From Alphaproteobacteria bacterium (GTDB lineage Bacteria > Pseudomonadota > Alphaproteobacteria > ATCC43930 > CGMCC-115725): a stretch of 5,000 nt of DNA. Where the stretch lies: the NCBI GenBank assembly GCA_005884825.1, contig VAZT01000052.1, positions 1 to 5,000 of the forward strand, given 5' to 3'. Position numbers and translations under genes: made by a program. Shown in pieces: positions 1 to 4,707 of this stretch (positions within the stretch are counted from its first letter, which is position 1; each line of letters begins with the position of its first letter). The notes beneath the pieces were generated by a model that saw only the letters and a list, made by a program, of their open reading frames with translations, searched no databases and was not told the origin of the DNA.

Positions 1-84
1 AGAGGCTGTCAGGAATTCAAAAACACATAAGATAGGGAGGACCGATGGAAGCAGCGGATCGCAGCCGCCCCGCGCACTGAGCGA

Positions 85-180
85 ATAGTGGCCGCGCTTG
101 ACCCGGCCATCCATGCTTTCGAGCATCCGCACCGCGACGTGGATGCGCGGGTTAAGCCCGCGCAAAAGGATTTTGGGGCA
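85..180. repeat. Interspersed palindromic repeat of the rhizobial type
   Basis: A perfect hairpin lies at 144-164: the arms TGCGCGGG (144-151) and CCCGCGCA (157-164) enclose a 5-nt loop. It is preceded by a GC-rich stretch containing GCTTGACCCGGCCATCCATGC (near 98-118). When translated, the block gives the phrase DVDARVKPA, well known as a spurious reading of short dispersed repeats in Bradyrhizobium-like genomes. I recognise the family from this wording and from the palindrome; the copy number in this genome cannot be seen here. Such repeats are intergenic and may form RNA hairpins. The edges given are approximate. Confidence 0.6.
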
Positions 181-486
181 GTTCGGTTGACGTGGTAAGG
201 CACGAAGCACCTGTTACAGTCTCCGCACGTATCGCGGAATGTGCGTCTACGGAGGCTTGAAATCCAGATCCGAACACTGTGCGCTATTTTGATCGAAGCC
301 GCTCTTCGCGCCGATCGTTGCCGGAACTTGGCCGTCAGGGATGGCCGGCAAGATACCGGAAGCGAGATAGCTCGGACCCTGGAACGCGAAGTTCGCGCCC
401 GTCTCGGTGGCAGGAGGTGACCTGGCGTCCGACGCGGCGGCGGAAGGCCTGCGCATCTCGTTTTCGGGCTCGCCTCGGCAGGGCCA
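181..486. other. Gene-free stretch upstream of fah
   Basis: I see no convincing gene here. Plus-strand frames are broken by stops or give arginine/serine-rich shadow protein. On the minus strand a frame stays open down to a TAG at 247-249 and encodes a tail rich in G/C-ending codons (ending DLDFKPP). It has no good independent start: an ATG at 454-456 has only a weak ribosome binding site. It may be a small unknown gene of 69 codons, a fragment, or chance. No clear promoter for fah is visible; a TTGACG at 187-192 lacks a good -10 element at normal spacing. Confidence 0.4.
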
Positions 487-531
487 ATGAAGCATGATTT
501 GGGCTCGGGTGTACCGCGGGAGATATCGGTG

Positions 532-1842
532 ATGAGGTCGATCGACGAAAGCCATGATCCGCGGCGCGTGAGTTGGGTCGCCTCGGCTCAGGGCCATGCC
601 GAGTTCCCGATCCAGAACCTCCCGTTTGGAGTGTTCAGCCCGGCCGGCGGCTCGCCGCGTGGCGGGGTTGCGATCGGCGACCAGATCCTCGAGCTGAGGG
701 CAGCACTGGAAGCGGGGATTTTTTCCGGGGAGGCCGCGCGCGCGGCAGAGGCGGCAGCCGGACCAAGTCTGAATCCGCTGATGGCCTGCGGCAAGAATGC
801 GCGCCTCGCACTGCGGCGAGGAGTCTCGGCGCTGCTGTCGGCGGACGGCCCGGACCGGGCAAAGATCGAGCCGCTCGCCGCGCGGCTGCTGCACAACGCG
901 GCTGATTGCACATTGCACCTGCCGGCGACGATCGGCAGCTTCACCGATTTCTTCGCCGGCATCCACCACGCTAGAAACGGCGGCATGCGCCGCGATCCGA
1001 ACAATCCGCTCAACCCCAATTACAAATACGTGCCGGTCGCCTATCACAGCCGGGCGTCCTCGGTGCGGCCGTCGGGTGTGCCGATCCGCCGGCCGAGCGG
1101 GCAACGCAAAGCCATCAATGAGGATGCCCCGAGTTTTGGGCGGGCGCAGAAGCTCGATTACGAGCTCGAACTTGCGGTGTGGATTGGACCCGGCAACGAG
1201 CTCGGCGAACCGATCCCGATCGCCGAGGCCGGGGATCATGTATTCGGTCTGGGGCTCGTCAACGACTGGTCGGCGCGCGATGTGCAGGGTTGGGAATCGC
1301 AGCCGCTCGGGCCGTTTCTCGCTAAGAATTTCGGCACAACCGTATCCCCCTGGGTGATCACGAGCGAGGCGCTCGCCCCGTTCCGGGTCGCGCAGCCGCC
1401 GCGGCCAGCCGGGGATCCGCAGCCGCTGCCCTATCTCTGGGACGACGCCGACCAGCAGACGGGGGCCTTCGATATCGCGCTCGAAGCCCTGCTGCTGACC
1501 GAAGGTCTGCGGTCCAAAGGCCTGCCGCCGCACCGGATGTCGGCCAGCAACACGACCGACCTTTACTGGACCCTCGCCCAACTGGTCGCGCACCACACTT
1601 GCGGCGGCTGCAATCTGGCCCCCGGCGATCTGTTCGGCACCGGCACGATCTCCGGGCCGACGCCGGAGGGCTACGGCAGCCTGATGGAGCTGAGCGCCGA
1701 CGGTCAGCGGCAGATAGTGCTCGCATCCGGCGAGACCCGTACCTTCCTGCAGAACGGGGACGAGGTGATCTTCCGTGCGCATTGCCGAAAGGCCGGGTGC
1801 ACCCCGATCGGCTTTGGCGAGTGCCGCGCCCGCGTAGTTTAG
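532..1842 (+). CDS. fah: Fumarylacetoacetase (EC 3.7.1.2)
   Basis: Hydrolyses 4-fumarylacetoacetate to fumarate and acetoacetate, the last step of the homogentisate route of phenylalanine/tyrosine degradation; a cytosolic metal-dependent enzyme. The 436-aa length fits the bacterial family. The N-terminal domain has the usual FPIQNLPFGVFS (25-36). The catalytic FAH domain carries TDF (metal ligand D139) and HH (catalytic His146). It also has YHSRASS (Y171), ELE (metal ligands E211 and E213), NDWSARD (metal ligand D245), Q252, PFLAKNFGTT (K265, T269), GTISG (T372) and E379. ATG 532 is preferred because GGGAG sits at 518-522, 9 nt upstream, and the protein then begins like its relatives; an in-frame ATG at 487 would add 15 unfamiliar residues. 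Two positions usually Tyr in the substrate pocket (mouse Tyr128 and Tyr244) appear as F141 and S256. No homogentisate dioxygenase or maleylacetoacetate isomerase gene is in the window. Identity is secure. Confidence 0.96.
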   Translation: MRSIDESHDPRRVSWVASAQGHAEFPIQNLPFGVFSPAGGSPRGGVAIGDQILELRAALEAGIFSGEAARAAEAAAGPSLNPLMACGKNARLALRRGVSALLSADGPDRAKIEPLAARLLHNAADCTLHLPATIGSFTDFFAGIHHARNGGMRRDPNNPLNPNYKYVPVAYHSRASSVRPSGVPIRRPSGQRKAINEDAPSFGRAQKLDYELELAVWIGPGNELGEPIPIAEAGDHVFGLGLVNDWSARDVQGWESQPLGPFLAKNFGTTVSPWVITSEALAPFRVAQPPRPAGDPQPLPYLWDDADQQTGAFDIALEALLLTEGLRSKGLPPHRMSASNTTDLYWTLAQLVAHHTCGGCNLAPGDLFGTGTISGPTPEGYGSLMELSADGQRQIVLASGETRTFLQNGDEVIFRAHCRKAGCTPIGFGECRARVV

Positions 1843-1860
1843 CGCGGACCTGCTTCGCAC

Positions 1861-1892
1861 CTTCGACACGCCGCCTGACCTCCGGGTCGAAG
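1861..1892 (+). terminator. Weak hairpin after fah
   Basis: Seven-bp arms CTTCGAC (1861-1867) and GTCGAAG (1886-1892) enclose an 18-nt loop, 18 bp after the fah stop. A perfect 10-bp palindrome GCCGATCGGC follows at 1892-1901. There is no T-run directly after either, so factor-independent termination is uncertain. Confidence 0.25.
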
Positions 1893-1906
1893 CCGATCGG
1901 CGCGCC

Positions 1907-1976
1907 TATTATACATAAATTATACGCTTATTATATTGGTATTGACAAACTAGCCTGTTAATACGACTCATTGTAC
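1907..1976. promoter_or_regulatory. AT-rich intergenic control region with phased repeats
   Basis: This is a sharp AT-rich island in a GC-rich window, just upstream of the CobA-like gene at 1997. ATTATAC occurs at 1908-1914 and 1919-1925, then ATTATAT at 1930-1936, each 11 bp apart; ATTGACA at 1941-1947 continues the spacing. On the plus strand TTGACA (1942-1947) is a consensus -35, but no good -10 lies 16-18 bp on. TTGGTA (1936-1941) with TAATAC (1959-1964), spacer 17, is an alternative. The promoter of the downstream gene is therefore probably here but not resolved. Confidence 0.5.
1919..1948 (-). promoter_or_regulatory. Consensus-like sigma-70 promoter pointing into the fah 3' end
   Basis: Read on the minus strand, TTGTCA (1948-1943), an 18-nt spacer and a perfect TATAAT (1924-1919) form a near-consensus promoter. 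Transcription would start near 1912 and run antisense to fah. Downstream on the same strand lie GGAGGT (1883-1878) and a GTG at 1869 that opens a frame running to 247. The promoter is directly readable in the sequence; whether it is used is inference, and AT-rich DNA readily produces such matches. Confidence 0.35.
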
Positions 1977-1996
1977 AGCTGAAGGGAGCACCGCTG

Positions 1997-2653
1997 ATGT
2001 CGGAGACGATGGCAGACGAGCTCGGTTCCTTGAGGTGGAGCACTATCCCGCTCCCTCCGACGGCCGGCGCCCGCGATGAATGGCATGCGGCAACAACGCT
2101 CGGCCCGTTGGAGCTCCCGGTCATGCGCCCGGGCCAACTATGGCTCGTCGAGCTCCCGGCGACCGCGCCCGAAGTTGCGCCCCTGGAATACCGAGCGCTC
2201 GGCAACGCCAATGTCGTAATCTACGATCGCGCGCTCGCCCCGGCGGTCGCCCGGTTCCTGCCGCTCGGCGGGTATGCGGAGCCGGTGGCTTCGAGCGACG
2301 GTCAGTCCGGAGCAGGATCCGAGCGTTGCGTTCGTTTCGTCCGCGACGGCTGGAGCGTGGCACGGTTGTTAGATCCCGGCTTTCGGTCCGGCCGGGAGCG
2401 GCTCGACAAAATCCGGCAGCTGTCGCATAGCTTGCTCACCAGCGAGATGCCCGGTGATCTGCCGGTCCAGATTTTCGTTTCTGCGGCTTCGGGCAGATAC
2501 CAAAGAAACGAAACACAGCTGCACCGGCTGGACGCGATCATCGGCGCATATGCGCCGCTGCGATCCTCGACGTTCACGATCATTCTCGACGTGACCGATA
2601 CCGGCGGTGCACCGCGCTTCAGCGTTGCCTCGGCCAATGGGCTGGCCGGGTGA
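1997..2653 (+). CDS. Divergent uroporphyrin-III C-methyltransferase-like (CobA-type) protein
   Basis: The 218-aa protein has no signal peptide or membrane segment. Residues 44-98 resemble the start of a CobA/SUMT methyltransferase domain: RPGQLWLV followed by an A(N/D)VVIYDR-type strand (71-78), which in true enzymes reads ADVVLYDR. SERCVRFVRDGWSVARLLD (109-127) recalls the segment before the SAM-binding GGDPFVFGRG loop, but that loop is replaced by PGFRSGRERL and the early GxGxGD glycine motif is missing. Catalysis is therefore doubtful. The C-terminus ends in a polar tail, PRFSVASANGLAG (206-218). ATG 1997 is supported by GAAGGGAG (1981-1988), 8 nt upstream. A 27-codon membrane peptide begins 6 bp after the stop, suggesting one transcription unit. 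The family call is inference from motif resemblance; reality as a gene is well supported by the ribosome binding site, length and codon use. Confidence 0.7.
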   Translation: MSETMADELGSLRWSTIPLPPTAGARDEWHAATTLGPLELPVMRPGQLWLVELPATAPEVAPLEYRALGNANVVIYDRALAPAVARFLPLGGYAEPVASSDGQSGAGSERCVRFVRDGWSVARLLDPGFRSGRERLDKIRQLSHSLLTSEMPGDLPVQIFVSAASGRYQRNETQLHRLDAIIGAYAPLRSSTFTIILDVTDTGGAPRFSVASANGLAG

Positions 2654-2659
2654 GACCCA

Positions 2660-2743
2660 ATGAGTGAGCTGGTGATAACGATTGCCCTGGTTTTGGCGTT
2701 CGTTGGCGCCCTCTGGGCTTCCGGTCTGGTGCACACGCCTTAG
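2660..2743 (+). CDS. Small single-pass membrane peptide (27 aa)
   Basis: Reads MSELVITIALVLAFVGALWA then SGLVHTP. Residues 4-20 form one continuous hydrophobic helix with a short polar tail. It begins 6 bp after the stop of the CobA-like gene, with GGGTGAG (2648-2654) overlapping that stop and serving as a possible ribosome binding site, so translational coupling is likely. No family is recognised. Its tight packing and clean membrane-helix character argue that it is real; the short length keeps confidence moderate. Confidence 0.5.
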   Translation: MSELVITIALVLAFVGALWASGLVHTP

Positions 2744-2747
2744 CTCT

Positions 2748-2766
2748 CGCCGGCGATTAACCGGCG
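2748..2766 (+). terminator. Hairpin after the small membrane peptide
   Basis: CGCCGG (2748-2753) and CCGGCG (2761-2766) form a 6-bp stem with a 7-nt loop, 4 bp after the stop codon. No T-run follows, so it may be a processing or attenuating hairpin rather than a full terminator. Confidence 0.3.
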
Positions 2767-2780
2767 CTGCCCGGGATTGC

Positions 2781-2809
2781 TTGTCGTGGGTGAGTCGGAA
2801 CGGTAAGCT
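2781..2809 (+). promoter_or_regulatory. Possible tRNA-Leu promoter
   Basis: TTGTCG (2781-2786), a 17-nt spacer and TAAGCT (2804-2809) sit about 53 bp before the tRNA, giving a start near 2816. The -10 is weak (3 of 6 consensus bases). The inverted repeat at 2791-2819 overlaps it. Confidence 0.25.
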
Positions 2810-2819
2810 GACCGACTCA
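2791..2819. repeat. 8-bp inverted repeat upstream of tRNA-Leu
   Basis: TGAGTCGG (2791-2798) and CCGACTCA (2812-2819) are perfect arms around 13 nt. It could be an operator overlapping the putative tRNA promoter or a transcript hairpin ending the upstream operon. No T-run follows. Confidence 0.4.
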
Positions 2820-2861
2820 TCCTGGGCCGACAAAAGTGAAGGCTGAGCCTGGACAGTTCGA

Positions 2862-2947
2862 GCGGGCGTGGCGGAACGGCAGACGCGGCAGACTCAAAAT
2901 CTGTTGTCCGAAAGGACGTGGGAGTTCAAGTCTCCCCGCCCGCACCA
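2862..2947 (+). tRNA. tRNA-Leu (anticodon CAA)
   Basis: A complete 86-nt gene including encoded CCA. The acceptor arms GCGGGCG (2862-2868) and CGCCCGC (2937-2943) pair perfectly. The anticodon stem GCAGA/TCTGT flanks loop CTCAAAA, with anticodon CAA at 2895-2897 (decodes UUG). A long variable arm, GTCCGAAAGGAC, marks a class II tRNA. The T arm is GGGAG-TTCAAGT-CTCCC, followed by discriminator A2944 and CCA. It appears functional. Its 3' half (2893-2949) is repeated at 4139-4195. Confidence 0.96.
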
Positions 2948-3017
2948 ATAAATTCAATGTCTAGGTGGCAGCCCGCCAGTGCGGTTGTGGCCACGGTTGA
3001 TTTGTGCCTGACCTGTC

Positions 3018-3034
3018 CCTAGCGGACGGCTAGG
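3018..3034 (-). terminator. Hairpin over the PEP-CTERM gene stop
   Basis: CCTAGC (3018-3023) and GCTAGG (3029-3034) form a 6-bp stem with a 5-nt loop that includes the TAG stop of the minus-strand gene. It has no T-run. A longer pair, GTGGC/GCCAC, lies further along toward the tRNA. These may slow or end the convergent transcripts of the tRNA and the PEP-CTERM gene. Confidence 0.25.
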
Positions 3035-3734
3035 TAGCGTTCAATCGATTACGTTGCATGCATACCTTGCGCCGGCCTGTAAGGCCCCACAACCCAAACG
3101 CGCTCGCCAGTAAGGCCAAGCTGCCCGGTTCCGGTGCCGACAGCAACGAAGCATTCACCCAAGAGCCGGAGATGTTGCACACTCCTAGACTGCAGCCGCT
3201 GAACGGATTGATCGCGAGGCCCGGTCCGAAGGCACCGAAGTACGTGTCGTCCGTGCCGATCAGCCCTCCTCTTAGGCCGAATGTTCCCCCCGGCGCGCCA
3301 ACTTCGCCAAGGCTATCGTTGAACCCGTTCACCAACACGTCGACCGCGTCGAGCACGCCCGCCGTTTCCGACCACGACAGATCGAACTCGCAAATCTGCC
3401 TCGGCCCCTCGCACTCGCCGAACGGGGTCGGATTCCCGGCAAAGGTTTGGGTGAGCGGCGCGTACCGCGACGAGAAATCGAGCGAGAAATCATCCCCGGC
3501 ATAGGCCGGGGGTCCAGTGCCGGCCCACACCGCCGAGCCCGAGCTGTCCGGGCCGGTCAAGGTCAACGTGGCGATCAAGGCCGGGTATTGCTGTTTGGGG
3601 TCGCAGCCGGTCCCGCTAAAGGTCGAGCACGAGTTGGCGACGAAATCCCAGGTGACGGGTGCGGCCACGACGTGCTCCGCCATCAGTAGAGCGAATATAC
3701 AGGCCAACCAAATCAATGCGCTACACTTGTTCAT
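3030..3734 (-). CDS. Secreted PEP-CTERM sorting-domain protein
   Basis: A 234-aa exported protein. Residues 1-25 are a signal peptide: MNKC, a hydrophobic core (ALIWLACIFALLMA), then HVVAA with likely cleavage before P26. The C-terminus has the tripartite PEP-CTERM signal: PEP (201-203), a hydrophobic helix (about 205-219) and RRK (221-223). It would be recognised by an exosortase, which is not in the window. The middle is a glycine/serine/aromatic-rich extracellular domain with three close cysteine pairs (C36/C44, C108/C115, C181/C186), probably disulfides. The fold and target are not recognised; related proteins are often surface- or biofilm-associated. ATG 3734 is chosen because GAGGGAG (3747-3741) lies 6 nt upstream and the signal peptide then begins cleanly; a GTG at 3752 would add six residues in front. 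It lies between an intact tRNA-Leu and a 3' tRNA-Leu copy, so it may be accessory cargo. An 11-bp repeat pair lies upstream. Confidence 0.85.
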   Translation of the reverse strand: MNKCSALIWLACIFALLMAEHVVAAPVTWDFVANSCSTFSGTGCDPKQQYPALIATLTLTGPDSSGSAVWAGTGPPAYAGDDFSLDFSSRYAPLTQTFAGNPTPFGECEGPRQICEFDLSWSETAGVLDAVDVLVNGFNDSLGEVGAPGGTFGLRGGLIGTDDTYFGAFGPGLAINPFSGCSLGVCNISGSWVNASLLSAPEPGSLALLASAFGLWGLTGRRKVCMQRNRLNAT

Positions 3735-3752
3735 GCGGCACTCCCTCGGCAC

Positions 3753-4138
3753 GAGGTAGCTCCCCTGGAATCAGGGTGCGCAGGAGCTATGAAGTGGCGC
3801 AACCGATTTCTTTTTTAACCTTGATAAATGCGCAGACAATCAGATGATTTATTAACCTTGATTATTACGCGGTTTTAATAATATAGGCCTCCTCCTCTCC
3901 GAAACTTGATTTTGACACGGCGCATCATTTTTTTTGGCTCATTGCCGACGAGACCAGACTGGCGCAAAGAAGCGAGTTGGCGAGATAGCAAAGCTGGTTG
4001 GCGCGAGCTTGGAATTGAGCAACCCTCATCCGCCATAAACGTGTGCATGCCAGACGAAAACACGGTGACGTTGCTATCGGCTGGCTCCGGCGCGCACCGG
4101 CTTCGCCGCGCTCGAAACCGATCTCGAACTCACCGCTG
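3753..4138. other. AT-rich gene-free region between PEP-CTERM gene and tRNA fragment
   Basis: No supported gene is present. Its left part (about 3805-3960) is clearly richer in A/T than the flanks and should hold the promoter of the PEP-CTERM gene; TTGTCT with a downstream TTAAAA on the minus strand is a weak candidate at 15-nt spacing. The short open frames on either strand have no ribosome binding site or recognisable protein character. One short plus-strand frame reads LETDLELTAAQNLLSEGR into the tRNA fragment, which looks protein-like but has no start. Confidence 0.5.
3815..3862. repeat. 11-bp direct repeat pair upstream of the PEP-CTERM gene
   Basis: TTAACCTTGAT occurs at 3815-3825 and 3852-3862. 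The repeat extends imperfectly over 19 bp (16 identical), ending in CGC in both copies. The 37-bp period is about 3.5 helical turns. The pair sits 80-130 bp upstream of the start at 3734, a position suited to a regulator binding site. No known box is recognised. Confidence 0.5.
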
Positions 4139-4193
4139 CTCAGAATCTGTTGTCTGAAGGGAGGTGAGGGTTCAAGTCTCCCCGGCCGCACCA
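4139..4193 (+). pseudogene. 3'-half tRNA-Leu copy (putative attachment-site remnant)
   Basis: Over 57 bp (4139-4195) it matches the 3' half of the intact tRNA-Leu (2893-2949) at 50 positions by my alignment. The match starts exactly at the first base of the anticodon loop, here CTCAGAA with anticodon CAG rather than CAA, and continues through the variable arm, T arm, acceptor 3' strand and CCA. Upstream of 4139 there is no tRNA similarity at all: no D arm and no 5' acceptor strand. The T stem has an A-C mismatch, so it cannot be a working tRNA. A cut at the anticodon loop and retention of the 3' end is the typical product of tyrosine-recombinase integration into a tRNA gene. Confidence 0.8.
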
Positions 4194-4592
4194 ATGGTGC
4201 CAGCCTTTGAAGGCAAAAGGGACCGGGGCGCCCGGCGTCAGAGCCGGGTCTCGTCGGCCCGGGCCAATTCGGGCGTCTCTCGGGCAGTTCGGCCACACGC
4301 CGGAGAGCGCAGCGGAGAGGGTGTCCCCTCCGCCGCCGCTTTCCGTCGGCTCGCGCTCCCGACTGGCTCGCCCGGCAGACGCGATCGCAATTATCGATCG
4401 GCCTTCAATTTGCCCACCGACGCGTGCTCGCGAACCGAGACTGCGCAGGAAACGCCTCAGCAAGGATTGTCTCGGCAACGGACGCACCACCAAGAGCCGC
4501 TCGACGCATTCAAGCCGCAGGCGCGCATCGCGCGACCGCTGGTCGAGTTCGACCCTCGTTGCGCTCTGGTCCAATATATCGGGTTTCGGCAT
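4140..4592 (-). CDS. Hypothetical protein, uncertain 3' end
   Basis: ATG at 4592 has an excellent ribosome binding site, GGAGGA (4603-4598), 5 nt upstream. The protein begins MPKPDILDQSATRVELDQRS and continues with a charged, helix-like segment to about residue 40 (LRLECVERLLVV). Beyond about residue 60 it becomes low-complexity Gly/Arg/Pro-rich, and the last 19 residues are simply the tRNA-Leu fragment read backwards (WCGRGDLNPH). The true gene probably was shorter or has been truncated or frameshifted; read to the stop it is 150 aa. No family is recognised. A CRP-type site 75-90 bp upstream fits a promoter for it. It shares strand with the DUF218 gene 115 bp upstream. Confidence rests on the start region only. 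Confidence 0.35.
   Translation of the reverse strand: MPKPDILDQSATRVELDQRSRDARLRLECVERLLVVRPLPRQSLLRRFLRSLGSRARVGGQIEGRSIIAIASAGRASREREPTESGGGGDTLSAALSGVWPNCPRDARIGPGRRDPALTPGAPVPFAFKGWHHWCGRGDLNPHLPSDNRF
4231..4248. terminator. GC-rich hairpin right of the tRNA fragment
   Basis: CCCGGC (4231-4236) and GCCGGG (4243-4248) form a 6-bp stem with a 6-nt loop. A second near-perfect hairpin lies at 4312-4333 (GCGGAG/CTCCGC). Neither has a T-run. Smaller perfect arms GCACC/GGTGC sit at 4188-4200, at the fragment's 3' end. Confidence 0.2.
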
Positions 4593-4597
4593 GATCG

Positions 4598-4603
4598 TCC
4601 TCC
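4598..4603 (-). promoter_or_regulatory. Strong Shine-Dalgarno for the ATG at 4592
   Basis: GGAGGA on the minus strand, 5 nt before the ATG at 4592-4590, is the best ribosome binding site in this part of the window. It decides the start chosen for the hypothetical protein over an upstream in-frame start near 4616. Confidence 0.5.
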
Positions 4604-4666
4604 ACGTCAAAGACACCTTGGCGTCGGCCAGATGCCCGATAAATGACGCGGGCAGATCGAAAGGGG

Positions 4667-4682
4667 TGTGAGGTACTTCACA
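4667..4682. promoter_or_regulatory. CRP-type binding site
   Basis: TGTGA (4667-4671), 6 bp, TCACA (4678-4682): a perfect match to the CRP half-site consensus and spacing. It lies 25 bp past the end of the DUF218 gene and about 75-90 bp upstream of the ATG at 4592. An AT-rich CATTTA/ATTTAT on the minus strand at 4645-4639 would place a start near 4632-4633, putting the site centre near -42, the class II activator position. The sequence match is direct; regulation is inference. Confidence 0.5.
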
Positions 4683-4707
4683 TTGGAAAAAGTTTTTAAC
4701 GGTTTGG

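Noticed and set aside
45..80. ATG at 45 with GGGAGG ribosome binding site (11-codon frame)
   Set aside because: The site is good but the frame stops after 11 codons and leads into a dispersed repeat; too short to support.
797..1357. Plus-strand 186-codon frame within fah
   Set aside because: Shadow of fah in another frame; Arg/Ser-rich and without family character.
247..1869. 540-codon minus-strand frame as a protein-coding gene
   Set aside because: It lies antisense to an unmistakable fah gene; its protein is Arg-rich with no recognisable domain, as expected for a shadow in GC-rich DNA. Its control signals are kept as a finding only.
2302..2833. Minus-strand frames of 144 and 154 codons across the CobA-like gene
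   Set aside because: Shadows of the plus-strand gene, which has a clean ribosome binding site and operon partner; neither shadow has a good start.
3058..3504. Plus-strand frame of 148 codons opposite the PEP-CTERM gene
   Set aside because: Antisense of a gene with clear signal peptide and sorting tail.
4139..4193. A functional tRNA-Leu(CAG), perhaps interrupted by a group I intron
   Set aside because: No 5' half (acceptor strand plus D arm) is found upstream within the window; the only 5' half belongs to the intact gene at 2862.
3925..4296. Minus-strand 123-codon frame across the tRNA fragment
   Set aside because: Crosses the tRNA remnant, has no ribosome binding site, and the product is not recognisable.
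4164..4671. Plus-strand frames starting MRVQVSPAAP and MKAKGTGAPG
   Set aside because: The first begins inside the tRNA remnant (RVQVSPAAP is a tRNA read as protein); both are low-complexity Arg/Ser/Pro-rich and have no family.
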